Source: Sediminibacillus terrae (lineage in GTDB: Bacteria; Bacillota; Bacilli; Bacillales; Amphibacillaceae). Taken from it: 64,000 nucleotides of DNA. The stretch covers positions 1-64,000 of the forward strand of contig NZ_VZDQ01000029.1 of the NCBI RefSeq assembly GCF_009602435.1, read 5' to 3'. Under the pieces are notes generated by a model. The model had not been told where the DNA came from and did not search any database. It saw only the letters and a list, made by a program, of their open reading frames with translations. The translations under genes and the position numbers were made by a program. Of this stretch, positions 53,833-62,742 are shown piece by piece; the stretch's first letter is position 1, and each line of letters opens with the position of its first letter.

Positions 53833-55095
53833 GTGAAAAGGATTAGTGGTTTAGTATTGGCAGTCATTTCATTGGTACTCGTGTTATCTGCATGCAGTGG
53901 CGGAACTTCCATCACCGATGACGAGCAATCTGGTGGTGAGGGAGAAGCAGCGGAAGCTTCCAAGGATGTTACCATCTGGTTCCATTACACCGGAAAACAG
54001 CAGGAAGAGTTTTTAAGTCTGATAGATGAGTATAACGAGTCGCAGGATCAGTATGAGGTGGAAGGAGAATACGTTCCGTTTGCCGATGTAAAAAAGCAGC
54101 TTTCTGTCGGTGTGGCCGGCGGTACGCTGCCTGACATGGCACTGATGGATGTAGTCGACAATGCAGCCTTTGCTGAGCAGGGGGTTTTGGAAGATATCAC
54201 TTCGAAGGTTGAAGAGTGGGGAGAAATCGATAACTTTTACGAAGGGCCCGTGGAATCGGCCACATATGATGGCAAGTACTACGGTTTGCCTGTCGGCAGT
54301 AATGCGCTTGGACTGTTTTATAACGAAGATTTATTGAAGGAAGCTGGCATTGAAGAGCCGCCAACTACCTGGGACGAATTGAAGGAAGACGCAAAGGCGC
54401 TGACAAGCGATGATGCAAAAGGTTTTGCCGTTTCTGCCGTCAAATCAGAAGAAGGCGCTTTCCAGTTCTATCCTTTCCTTCGTTCTGCAGGGGCTGACTA
54501 TGATTCGCTCGCTTCGGAAGGCGCGGTGGAAGCGATGACGCTCTTGACCGACATGATAGACGAGGGATCGATGGGCAGCGATGTGGTCAATGCTACCCAG
54601 GATGACCTGGCAAGACAATTTGCCGCAGGAAAACTGGCCATGATGGTCAATGGGCCATGGAATATCGAGCGATTAAAGGAAGAAAGTCCGGATATGAACT
54701 TTTCCATCGGTCAGATTCCTAAAAGTGAACAGTTCGCTTCCGTTTTAGGCGGAGAGAACTTGACCATCATTAAAGACGGAAATGTCGATGGCGCATTTGA
54801 TTTCTTGACCTGGTTCCTGGAGCCGGATCGTCACGAAACGTTTACGTACGAAACGGGTGTCTTCCCGGCAAGAAAAGATGTGTTGGAAAATTCGGACCAC
54901 TGGACGGAGGATCCGTATTTGAGCGGTTTTGTGCCGATCATGGATGGAGCCGTACCGAGAGGACCTTCTCCGCAATGGCCGGAAATTTCCGAGTCGATCC
55001 AAATTGCGATACAGGAATCGTTGACCGGAACAAAATCACCAGAAGAAGCATTGAACAAGGCAGCAGAGTCCGTCAGCGAAACGGTTGACCAGTAA
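53833..55095 (+). CDS. sugar ABC transporter solute-binding lipoprotein 2
   Basis: A 420-residue family-1 solute-binding lipoprotein (signal KRISGLVLAVISLVLVL, lipobox LSAC). It shares long blocks with the first binding protein: EYVPFADVKKQLS, LPDMALMDVVDNA, GLPVGSNALGLFYNEDLL, VSAVKSEEGAFQFYPFL, LAMMVNGPWNIERLK, and GPSPQWPEISESIQIAIQES. They are clearly paralogues by tandem duplication. The start is GTG 53833, with TAGGAGG eight bases upstream. It precedes the permease pair and is the likely main receptor. Confidence 0.92.
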   Translation: MKRISGLVLAVISLVLVLSACSGGTSITDDEQSGGEGEAAEASKDVTIWFHYTGKQQEEFLSLIDEYNESQDQYEVEGEYVPFADVKKQLSVGVAGGTLPDMALMDVVDNAAFAEQGVLEDITSKVEEWGEIDNFYEGPVESATYDGKYYGLPVGSNALGLFYNEDLLKEAGIEEPPTTWDELKEDAKALTSDDAKGFAVSAVKSEEGAFQFYPFLRSAGADYDSLASEGAVEAMTLLTDMIDEGSMGSDVVNATQDDLARQFAAGKLAMMVNGPWNIERLKEESPDMNFSIGQIPKSEQFASVLGGENLTIIKDGNVDGAFDFLTWFLEPDRHETFTYETGVFPARKDVLENSDHWTEDPYLSGFVPIMDGAVPRGPSPQWPEISESIQIAIQESLTGTKSPEEALNKAAESVSETVDQ

Positions 55096-55098
55096 TGA

Positions 55099-55131
55099 AC
55101 AAAGCCCCTTGGCATGAGGGGCTTTGCCTTT
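55099..55131 (+). terminator. hairpin between binding protein and permease genes
   Basis: ACAAAGCCCC pairs with GGGGCTTTG around a 9-base loop and is followed by CCTTTAAA, a short T-run. Probably a partial terminator or mRNA stabiliser that makes the binding protein more abundant than the permeases. Confidence 0.75.
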
Positions 55132-55173
55132 AAACCGCAATCAAGAATACAGGGAAAAAGGAGACAAATCGGT

Positions 55174-56055
55174 ATGAAAAAAGGCAGATGGGGAGAATAT
55201 TTGTTTATTTACCCGGCAGTGATTTTCATGCTGCTGTTAATTGGATATCCCCTGATTTACAACATCATTTTAAGTTTCCAAGACGTAGACCTTAACAGCC
55301 TGGCCACCGGTGAAAAGCATTTTGTCTGGTTCGATAATTATAAAGCGCTGGCCAATCAGGACGGATTCGGGATTTCGGTCTGGAACACGATTGTGTACAC
55401 GCTCGGAAGTGTCGTGTTCCAGGTTGTGATCGGCTTTTTACTTGCTTTGTTTTTCAGCATGAAATTCAAGCTTGCTTCTTTCCTGCGAGGTGTCGTGATG
55501 ATCAGCTGGCTGATTCCGCTCACCATTACCGCCCTGCTTTATAAATTTATGATGGGCTCCGGAGAAGGGATCTTCAACCAGATGTTAATGGGAATCGGCT
55601 TTATCGATGATCCGATTCAATGGCTTTCCAATCCGGACATTGCCTTGTGGAGTGTCATCATCGCCAATATCTGGGTCGGAATCCCGTTCAACATGCTGCT
55701 ATTGTCGACCGGATTGAGCAACCTGCCGGAGGATGTCTACGAAAGTGCCAGTCTGGATGGCGCAAATTGGTTCCAGAAACTGTTCAAAATAACGATTCCG
55801 TTATTGCATCCGGTACTTCTCGTTGTGTTGATGCTTGGATTTATTTATACATTCAAAGTGTTCGACTTGGTGTTTGTCATGACAGGAGGCGGACCGATCA
55901 ATTCGACCGAAGTGTTGTCCACCATTGCTTACCGGCTTTCCTTCAATGAGTTCCAATTCAGCCTGGGGGCCGCGGCAGCAAACATTTTGTTTATCATTTT
56001 ACTGGTTGTCAGTGTCATCTACCTGTTCATGATTAACAAGGATGAGGAGGCGTAA
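55174..56055 (+). CDS. sugar ABC permease 1 (MalF/UgpA type)
   Basis: A 293-residue permease with six helices. The EAA-type coupling loop is EDVYESASLDGANWFQKLFKITIPLL (near 190). ATG 55174 has AAAAGGAGA upstream; the 20-residue longer frame would start inside the hairpin at 55114. Pairs with permease 2 three bases downstream. No ATPase gene is present, so a shared MsmX-type ATPase must be used. Confidence 0.92.
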   Translation: MKKGRWGEYLFIYPAVIFMLLLIGYPLIYNIILSFQDVDLNSLATGEKHFVWFDNYKALANQDGFGISVWNTIVYTLGSVVFQVVIGFLLALFFSMKFKLASFLRGVVMISWLIPLTITALLYKFMMGSGEGIFNQMLMGIGFIDDPIQWLSNPDIALWSVIIANIWVGIPFNMLLLSTGLSNLPEDVYESASLDGANWFQKLFKITIPLLHPVLLVVLMLGFIYTFKVFDLVFVMTGGGPINSTEVLSTIAYRLSFNEFQFSLGAAAANILFIILLVVSVIYLFMINKDEEA

Positions 56056-56057
56056 GC

Positions 56058-56876
56058 ATGCAAAAGCGAAAAGAATGGATGTTGAATAGTTTAGGGATCC
56101 TTTTCGTCTTGATTTTTTTATTTCCCGTTTATTGGATGATCATCACGGCTTTTAAGAGTCAATCCGAAATCTTTCAATCTACGCCGACGTTTTGGCCGAA
56201 AGACTTTCAGTTCACCAGTTTCATCGATATTTTCAAGGACAATGTCGGTCAGTATTTCCTTAACAGCTTCATGATCGCCGGTTTGGCCACGATTCTGGTA
56301 TTGGTGCTGGCGGTACCTTCGGCTTATGGATTGGCTCGTTTTAAAGTGAAAGGGAAAAATCCCATGATTCTGTTGTTCCTTGTCACGCAAATGCTGCCGG
56401 CGACCGTCATTTTGACACCGTTGTTCATCGTTTTTAACAACCTGAGTCTTCTGAACACGTATTGGGGACCGGTGCTTACATGTGCCACCTTAGGTGTGCC
56501 GTTTTCTGTCTTGATTTTGCGGACTTTTTTCCTGGGTATTCCCAAAGAACTGGAGGAAGCGGCAAGCATCGATGGCTGCGGTCGGTTCAGAACCTTTATA
56601 CGTGTAATTGTGCCGATATCGTATCCAAGCATCGTAGTATGTGCTGCCATTTCCTTCTTCTTTTCCTGGGGGGATTTGATCTTCAGCATGACGTTCAACC
56701 GGAACCAGGACTTATGGCCGCTGACGGCAGGGATATACAACGCAATCGGGCGTTATGGAATCGAGTGGAATGACTTGATGGCTTTTGCTACCGTATCGGT
56801 ACTGCCGGTCATCGTGATTTTTGTCATCTTGCAGAAACAACTTGTGAAAGGCTTGGTCAGCGGCTCGATCAAATAG
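56058..56876 (+). CDS. sugar ABC permease 2 (MalG/UgpE type)
   Basis: A 272-residue permease with six helices. The EAA loop is KELEEAASIDGCGRFRTFIRVIVPI (near 160). It starts three bases after permease 1, behind GATGAGGAGG. It completes the transmembrane channel for the two binding proteins. Confidence 0.93.
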   Translation: MQKRKEWMLNSLGILFVLIFLFPVYWMIITAFKSQSEIFQSTPTFWPKDFQFTSFIDIFKDNVGQYFLNSFMIAGLATILVLVLAVPSAYGLARFKVKGKNPMILLFLVTQMLPATVILTPLFIVFNNLSLLNTYWGPVLTCATLGVPFSVLILRTFFLGIPKELEEAASIDGCGRFRTFIRVIVPISYPSIVVCAAISFFFSWGDLIFSMTFNRNQDLWPLTAGIYNAIGRYGIEWNDLMAFATVSVLPVIVIFVILQKQLVKGLVSGSIK

Positions 56877-56908
56877 AGCAATCAATGCAGTAAGGAGTGT
56901 AGTAACAG

Positions 56909-59221
56909 ATGAAGTTTACCAATGGATTTTGGCTTACCAGAGAAGGGTACGACATCAACTTTCCCAGAATGGTACGTGACGTAAAAATCGAGGATGAAAG
57001 AGTGACTCTTTTTGCACCTTGCAAGGATATCAACCACCGTGGGGATACATTGAATATTCCTTCGCTGACAATCGAGTTGACCGCGCCAGTCGAAAACGTC
57101 ATCCGTGTAAAAGCGTGGCATCATAAAGGAGAAGTGCATCGGGGACCCGATTTTGACGTACCCCCTGAAGAAGTATCTTTGAATACAGAATCGACCCAGG
57201 AGGAACTCCTTGTTTCCAACGGTTCCCTGCAAGTAAGGATCCAGCGCAACCCATTCCGCGTCCAATTTTTGCACGGTGATACGATGCTGACGCATATGGA
57301 ATCGAAGGGGCTTGCCTGGATCCAAGGGCCGGAAAAGGAAAGCTATATGCGCGCCCAGTTAAATCTTGGTGTCGGGGAAAGTTTGTATGGGCTGGGTGAA
57401 CGGTTCACGCCATTTGTGAAAAACGGGCAGGTTGTTGAAACCTGGAACAAGGATGGGGGAACCAGTTCGGAGCAGTCGTATAAAAACGTTCCATTTTACC
57501 TAAGCAGCCGCGGTTATGGCGTGTTTGTCAATCATCCGGAAAATGTCAGCTTTGAACTAGGTTCCGAAGCGGTGTCCAAAACCCAATTTAGTGTGGAAGG
57601 AGAGCTGATGGATTACTACGTGATCGACGGCCCGACACCAAAAGAAGCCCTTGGCCGTTATACTGAACTGACTGGAAAACCGGCACTGCCCCCAGCCTGG
57701 TCGTTCGGTTTATGGCTGACTACCTCGTTTACGACTGATTATAACGAGGAAACGGTCAATCATTTTGTAGACGGGATGGCAGAACGTGGTATTCCATTAA
57801 GCGTGTTCCACTTCGACTGCTTTTGGATGAAAGAATTTGAATGGTGCAATTTTGAATGGGATCGGGATTGTTTTCCGGAACCCGAGGCCATGCTGCAGCG
57901 CTTGAAAGCAAAAGGGCTGAAAATATGTGTGTGGATCAATCCGTATATTGCAGAGAAGTCTCCTTTATTCGATGAAGCGGCCGCCAATGGTTACTTGCTT
58001 AAAAAGAAGAACGGCGATGTCTGGCAATGGGATTTATGGCAGGCGGGAATGGGGATTGTCGATTTCACCAATCCGGACGCTTGTGAATGGTACTCAAGTA
58101 AATTGAAACCCTTGCTGGATATGGGAGTCGACACTTTCAAGACGGATTTCGGCGAGCGTATACCGACCGATGTGGTGTATTTTGATGGTTCAGATCCAGA
58201 GCGCATGCACAATTACTATGCATTCAAGTTCAATCAGGTGGTCTTCGATTTACTGAAACAGGAAAGAGGGGAAGGCGAGGCGGTTGTTTTTGCACGAGCA
58301 GCGACTGCCGGCGGTCAGCAATTCCCCGTCCATTGGGGCGGAGACTGTGATGCCACGTACGAATCGATGGCAGAAAGCTTGCGAGGAGGTCTTTCACTTA
58401 CCCTTTCCGGCTTTGGTTACTGGAGCCATGATATCGGCGGCTTCGAAAACACGGCCACACCTGATTTGTTTAAACGCTGGACGGCATTCGGCTTGTTATC
58501 CAGCCACAGCCGCCTGCACGGCAGCAAGTCCTATCGGGTGCCATGGCTTTTTGATGAAGAAGCGGTGGAAGTGACCAGGCATTTTTCACAGTTGAAAAAC
58601 CGCTTGATGCCGTATTTGTTCGCGAAAGCAGTAGAAAATCGTCAGACCGGGGTTCCGGTGATGCGGCCGATGCTGCTCGAATTTCCCGATGACCGCAACA
58701 GCCATGTGCTCGATCAGCAGTACATGCTGGGGGATTCCCTGCTTGTAGCTCCGATTTTTAATGAAGAGGGAATTGGCTCCTACTACTTGCCACATGGCAA
58801 GTGGACCCATTTGCTGACAGGTGAAGTAGTCGAGGGAGGTTCCTGGCATCAGAAACACTATGACTATATGAGCCTGCCGCTGTTCGTAAAGGAAAACACC
58901 ATCCTGGCGATGGGGAAAACCAACGACCGTCCCGATTATGACTATGCGGACGATGTATCCTTTGCCATTTATCAGCTGAACGACGGGCAGAAAGCAAATG
59001 CTGCCGTTACAGATTCAACTGGCAGAAGCAAAGGGAAAATCGAGGCAACCCGTAAAGGGAGCCAAATAACCATCACAACAGACATGGAGTCACTTTCCTA
59101 TTCCGTTGTCTTAAAAGGAATGGACTCTTTAACATCCGTTTCTTCTGGTGATTTGGAAAAACTAGCGGACGGTATGTGCATCCGCCTGAAAGATTCAAAG
59201 GAGGTGGTGCTCACTCTCTAA
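56909..59221 (+). CDS. yicI: alpha-xylosidase YicI (GH31)
   Basis: A 770-residue GH31 alpha-xylosidase, close in layout to E. coli YicI (772). The nucleophile is Asp413 in FKTDFGERIP and the acid/base is Asp479 in HWGGDCDATYESMAESLRGG, matching YicI Asp416 and Asp482 with an offset of three. The start MKFTNGFWLTREGYD is that of the family. It releases xylose from alpha-xylosides such as isoprimeverose, a product of xyloglucan. AAGGAG precedes the ATG. Last gene of the operon; the sugar is imported by the preceding transporter. Confidence 0.95.
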   Translation: MKFTNGFWLTREGYDINFPRMVRDVKIEDERVTLFAPCKDINHRGDTLNIPSLTIELTAPVENVIRVKAWHHKGEVHRGPDFDVPPEEVSLNTESTQEELLVSNGSLQVRIQRNPFRVQFLHGDTMLTHMESKGLAWIQGPEKESYMRAQLNLGVGESLYGLGERFTPFVKNGQVVETWNKDGGTSSEQSYKNVPFYLSSRGYGVFVNHPENVSFELGSEAVSKTQFSVEGELMDYYVIDGPTPKEALGRYTELTGKPALPPAWSFGLWLTTSFTTDYNEETVNHFVDGMAERGIPLSVFHFDCFWMKEFEWCNFEWDRDCFPEPEAMLQRLKAKGLKICVWINPYIAEKSPLFDEAAANGYLLKKKNGDVWQWDLWQAGMGIVDFTNPDACEWYSSKLKPLLDMGVDTFKTDFGERIPTDVVYFDGSDPERMHNYYAFKFNQVVFDLLKQERGEGEAVVFARAATAGGQQFPVHWGGDCDATYESMAESLRGGLSLTLSGFGYWSHDIGGFENTATPDLFKRWTAFGLLSSHSRLHGSKSYRVPWLFDEEAVEVTRHFSQLKNRLMPYLFAKAVENRQTGVPVMRPMLLEFPDDRNSHVLDQQYMLGDSLLVAPIFNEEGIGSYYLPHGKWTHLLTGEVVEGGSWHQKHYDYMSLPLFVKENTILAMGKTNDRPDYDYADDVSFAIYQLNDGQKANAAVTDSTGRSKGKIEATRKGSQITITTDMESLSYSVVLKGMDSLTSVSSGDLEKLADGMCIRLKDSKEVVLTL

Positions 59222-59271
59222 TGAATGCTGAACGATCTTTATCTGACAAGAGCTAGACAACAAGAATAGCT

Positions 59272-59334
59272 GGCCACCGTTTTCAACGAATAAAAGACCC
59301 CCTCTTTTAGAAAATTGGAAACGGTGGTTTCTTT
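59272..59334 (+). terminator. terminator of the alpha-xyloside operon
   Basis: GGCCACCGTTTTCAA pairs with TTGGAAACGGTGG; a second hairpin (AAAAGA/TCTTTT) sits in the loop. A T-rich tail follows. The rest of 59222-59509 holds nothing else I can support. Confidence 0.75.
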
Positions 59335-59460
59335 ATTACTTTTTTTGGTAGGAAAGTAGTGTTTTGTGGAAGAAAAAGAGAGTTCTGATAAGAAATAACT
59401 GAGGAAAAGTAAAGTGATATAGTAAGAGAGTGTTAAGTTCCGATTGCAGTATCCGAATGA

Positions 59461-59491
59461 AAAAGCCTGATTTTTTTATAATCAGGCTTTT
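59461..59491 (-). terminator. terminator after the SDR gene
   Basis: AAAAGCCTGAT and ATCAGGCTTTT form a stem with T-run on the minus strand, 20 bases after the SDR stop. Confidence 0.85.
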
Positions 59492-59509
59492 ATGTTAGGA
59501 TGGTTCAGT

Positions 59510-60244
59510 CTATTGTGCTGTCAATCCGCCATCGATCACAAACTCAGCACCGGTACTATAACTTGATTCCTCTGAAGCGAGGTATAGTACAAGGTTTGAT
59601 ACTTCCTCCGGTTTGGCAATCCTTCGATTAGGTATATGCTTAGAAAACTCTTTTATCGCATCCTTTGAATCTTCTTGTGCAATCATCGGCGTTTCAATAA
59701 CACCAGGATGGACAGAATTTACACGGATTCCATAAGGAGATAATTCCAATGCTGCCGCTTTCGTCATTCCCCTGACAGCGAATTTTGTGTCCGTATACCC
59801 GATAGCTCCTCCGACCAGGCCGTTAATAGACGAGATATTTATGATGGAGCCGCTGTTACCCTTTTTCATAGCTGGGGCAACAGTTTTCATGCCCAGGAAA
59901 ACGGACACCTGGTTAATATCCACAATTTTTCTGTATTCATCTTCCGAAATTTCTTCCAACGATTTATTCATCGTGATTCCTGCATTGTTCACTAATACAT
60001 CAATGTGTCCAAACGTTTTTTCTGTCTCAGAGACAACGTTTTCCCAGTCTGCAGCTTTGGTGACATCAAGTCTGACAAACTTTGCATGATTCCCGAGTTC
60101 AGCTGCCAACGCTTGCCCTTCTTGTTCAAGAATATCTGCAATCACCACTTTGGCACCTTCGCTTTCGAGCAACCTTGCGTGAGCTGCGCCCATTCCCCGT
60201 GCTCCTCCTGTAATAATCGCAACCTTTCCGTTTACTCTCCCCAT
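59510..60244 (-). CDS. short-chain dehydrogenase
   Basis: A 244-residue SDR with TGGARGMGAAHARLL (cofactor loop, near 12), NNAGIT, the catalytic Ser-Tyr-Lys in SINGLVGGAIGYTDTKFAVRG (near 141-158) and VHPGVIETPM. It resembles 3-alpha(20-beta)-hydroxysteroid or glucose dehydrogenases; the substrate is not evident. GGAGGAAAT precedes the ATG. It forms an operon with the MarR gene upstream (13-base gap). Confidence 0.93.
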   Translation of the reverse strand: MGRVNGKVAIITGGARGMGAAHARLLESEGAKVVIADILEQEGQALAAELGNHAKFVRLDVTKAADWENVVSETEKTFGHIDVLVNNAGITMNKSLEEISEDEYRKIVDINQVSVFLGMKTVAPAMKKGNSGSIINISSINGLVGGAIGYTDTKFAVRGMTKAAALELSPYGIRVNSVHPGVIETPMIAQEDSKDAIKEFSKHIPNRRIAKPEEVSNLVLYLASEESSYSTGAEFVIDGGLTAQ

Positions 60245-60257
60245 ATGTATTTCCTCC

Positions 60258-60695
60258 TTATGATTGTTTTTGTTCTTTTATCCCTGTTAATAGTTTCTCC
60301 TGGATCTCCAAGTATTGAGTGATTTCCTTTTCATCCAGAACGTTAAAATGTTGTAAAAATAATTCTTGGCCAATTCCCTGGGCTTCCTCTAGAGCCTTTT
60401 CCCCTTCAGAAGTAATCTTCAACTGTGTAATCCGTCGGTCATTTAAGACGTTTACCTTCTTTGCCAGCTTTAAATTAACCAATTTAGTAGCGATGTTGGT
60501 CATTGCCCCTTTGGTATAGCCTAGTGTAGTTGCTAAATCTACTTGTTTTAGAGGACCTTTCGATTTTAATTCTGATAAAACTAGAATAGGGGAAATCCCA
60601 AGCGGATAGGAGAATGCTTTGGTGAACCGGATAATATTCTCATTGTTGATTTCCTGTATAGTGTGAATTAGTTTGAAAATATTTTTTTGTTCCAA
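60258..60695 (-). CDS. MarR family regulator of the SDR operon
   Basis: A 145-residue MarR winged-helix regulator: PLKQVDLATTLGYTKGAMTNIATKLVNLKL is the helix-turn-helix (near 53-80) and NDRRITQLKITSEGEKAL the wing. The start is TTG 60695 behind GGGAGGAAGA. First gene of the marR-SDR operon. Two matching palindromes in the upstream region (60732-60771) point to autoregulation. Confidence 0.9.
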   Translation of the reverse strand: MEQKNIFKLIHTIQEINNENIIRFTKAFSYPLGISPILVLSELKSKGPLKQVDLATTLGYTKGAMTNIATKLVNLKLAKKVNVLNDRRITQLKITSEGEKALEEAQGIGQELFLQHFNVLDEKEITQYLEIQEKLLTGIKEQKQS

Positions 60696-60731
60696 AAATC
60701 TTCCTCCCTTAAGCGGATTTATTTTCGAAAA

Positions 60732-60771
60732 TAGTTTAATGTTAAACTATTTTTAGTTTAGCATTAAACTA
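60732..60771 (-). promoter_or_regulatory. double MarR operator
   Basis: TAGTTTAATGTTAAACTA (60732-60749) and TAGTTTAGCATTAAACTA (60754-60771) are two 18-base palindromes (TAGTTTAA/TTAAACTA arms), 22 bases centre to centre. They lie 37-76 bases before the marR start. Confidence 0.85.
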
Positions 60772-60841
60772 TTGATATGTACAGACTTACTGCAAATTGG
60801 TTCGTCTTCTTTTTTCAATTTCTCAAGAGGTCGTGATATAG

Positions 60842-60873
60842 AAAAGCCTGATCCATTACAGATCAGGCTTTTT
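60842..60873 (-). terminator. terminator of the marR-MFS operon
   Basis: AAAAGCCTGATC pairs with GATCAGGCTTTTT. On the minus strand it follows the MFS gene stop by 32 bases. Confidence 0.88.
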
Positions 60874-60904
60874 AAAGTGTTGCTAGTGTATCTTTCAGAT
60901 ATCC

Positions 60905-62131
60905 CTATCCATTCGCTTTGGGATTACCTGCTTCCATGGAATTTATGTCCACCAAAACCGAGCTTTCCTTCTTCCCGTGCATGAAATAATAAATCGCCGT
61001 CGTCCCAATCACCAACAATCCCATCATAATATACAGGTTGCGGTAGCCGGATAATGGGATGATCAAACCGAGAACATACGGCCCGAAACCGAGCCCTGCA
61101 TCGAGTGCGATATAGTAGGTGGAAGTCGCCAATCCGATCCGGTGTGTCGGCGTTACTTTCACTGCGATGGCTTGGGTTGTCGATTGCATGTTACCAAAGC
61201 CAAGACCGATCAGAACACCGGCCAATAGTAAAATAAAACTGTTACCTGCCGTGCTTAATAGAAGCAGTCCTGCGGCAAATAAAGCGAACGTCGGGTACAT
61301 GACCCAATTGGCGCCTTTCACGTCCATCAAGCGCCCGGTGAAAGGACGGGATACCAGGATAGCCACAGCGTAAACAACAAAAAACAGACTGGCTACTTGT
61401 ACCAGATCGATTTCAATCGCATAGAAATTGATGAAAGACAGCACACTGGAATAGCCAAGCGATAATAACAGGACCACCAGTGCAATCGGCAATGCTTTTG
61501 GCTCGATGAAATGCGACAGTTTGAAGCCGGTTTTTTCAGCCGTTTTTTCCGGTTTTTTCACTACCGGTACACGGACAAACAGGGCAATCAGGAAACTGAT
61601 GATCCCCAGTGCGAGACAAAAACCGAATATGGTTTGGAAGCTTGTATGTTCACTCATATACAAGCCGATAAAAGGGCCGATTGCTGTTGCAAGGGTGATA
61701 CTCATGCTGTAAAAACCGATTCCTTCGCCTTTGCGCTCCTTCGGAATGACCTCTGCGACGATTGTACCGGTCGCGGTGCTCGCCATTCCCAAGGCAATTC
61801 CGTGCAGCAAGCGAGTGATGAGCAGAAAGGTAATGCCGATATCAATAAAGTACAAGGCAGAAGTCAAAATAAAGAAAATCAGACCGGCATACAACATCTT
61901 TTTGTTGCCGATTTTGGTGATCATTCTTCCTAAGAACAGCCGGCCGATCAGCGTTCCGATGATGAATACGCCGGTCACGAGCCCTGCCTGGCTTTCCGAG
62001 ACGCCAAATTGTTCGACCGCATAAACAGCCATAGTCACCAATAATAAATAAAAGACTAAATATAAGAAAAAGTTAGCAGAGGATACAATGGTAAAATCTT
62101 TCGTCCATAATTTTGCTTTTGATTGAGTCAC
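60905..62131 (-). CDS. MFS transporter
   Basis: A 408-residue, 12-helix major facilitator. Motifs: FIIGTLIGRLFLGRMITKIGNKK (motif A, near 53-75), LITRLLHGIALGMASTATGTI (motif B) and SMSITLATAIGPFIGLYMS (motif C), the last pointing to a drug or metabolite exporter of the DHA1 group. The start is GTG 62131 with AAGGAGAT upstream. It follows the MarR gene by 14 bases, which suggests control by that regulator. The substrate is unknown. Confidence 0.92.
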   Translation of the reverse strand: MTQSKAKLWTKDFTIVSSANFFLYLVFYLLLVTMAVYAVEQFGVSESQAGLVTGVFIIGTLIGRLFLGRMITKIGNKKMLYAGLIFFILTSALYFIDIGITFLLITRLLHGIALGMASTATGTIVAEVIPKERKGEGIGFYSMSITLATAIGPFIGLYMSEHTSFQTIFGFCLALGIISFLIALFVRVPVVKKPEKTAEKTGFKLSHFIEPKALPIALVVLLLSLGYSSVLSFINFYAIEIDLVQVASLFFVVYAVAILVSRPFTGRLMDVKGANWVMYPTFALFAAGLLLLSTAGNSFILLLAGVLIGLGFGNMQSTTQAIAVKVTPTHRIGLATSTYYIALDAGLGFGPYVLGLIIPLSGYRNLYIMMGLLVIGTTAIYYFMHGKKESSVLVDINSMEAGNPKANG

Positions 62132-62145
62132 GAATTTCTATCTCC

Positions 62146-62565
62146 TTATTTCAACATGTTGTTTCGTATTTGTTCCATGATACGGATGGTCTCCTGTTGT
62201 TCTTCTTCAGAAATACCTTCTAAAACTTCCTGTTCAAATTGATCGATGGTGACCCGGACTTCTTCATACACACGAGTGCCCAGCTCCGTCAACTTCATGG
62301 GCTTTTCGCGTTTATCTTTGCCGGCAACCTGCTCGATATATCCTGATTCTTCCAGCCGGGCGATCGTTCTCGTCACCGTGGGTTTCTCCACGCCTTGATA
62401 GTGGGAAATCTCGACAGCGGTCGATGCGCCGTGATTGTATAAGTAGTACAATATCGTCCATTGGGACCGATGCAGCTGATGTTTGCTGAGCTGCACGTTC
62501 AATTGATTTTCAAAAGGGCGGTACAACAAAATCAGTTGATGAAAGAACTTTTGGGCAGACTTAAT
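62146..62565 (-). CDS. MarR family regulator with a probable AUU start
   Basis: A 139-residue MarR regulator: GASTAVEISHYQGVEKPTVTRTIARLEESGYIEQV is the winged helix (near 46-80) and KDKREKPMKLTELG the wing. The only listed start, TTG 62529, has no ribosome site and cuts off IKSAQKFFHQLI, a normal MarR helix-1 lead. The frame runs up to an ATT at 62565, with AAAGAGGTG seven bases before it, and no ATG/GTG/TTG between it and the upstream stop. So an AUU start is likely. First gene of the marR-MFS operon. Confidence 0.85.
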   Translation of the reverse strand: MKSAQKFFHQLILLYRPFENQLNVQLSKHQLHRSQWTILYYLYNHGASTAVEISHYQGVEKPTVTRTIARLEESGYIEQVAGKDKREKPMKLTELGTRVYEEVRVTIDQFEQEVLEGISEEEQQETIRIMEQIRNNMLK

Positions 62566-62588
62566 GGGAAAACACCTCTTTTTGAATA

Positions 62589-62619
62589 GTTACCAAGGGT
62601 AATGGTTATCGAGAGTAAC
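62589..62619 (-). promoter_or_regulatory. double MarR operator of the marR-MFS operon
   Basis: GTTACCAAGGGTAAT (62589-62603) and GTTATCGAGAGTAAC (62605-62619) are two copies of an imperfect 15-base palindrome, 16 bases apart. A TATAAT lies beside them at 62624-62629 (palindromic neighbourhood, so usable on the minus strand). Confidence 0.75.
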
Positions 62620-62742
62620 TATATTATAATACCAAATGTTAAAAGTGCTGTCCACTGGTTATGAAATAGGGGCGAAATCCCGGCTATAGAGGGAAAGACA
62701 AAAAATGAGAAGAATACTGGTATTCTTCTCAATGCAAACATG

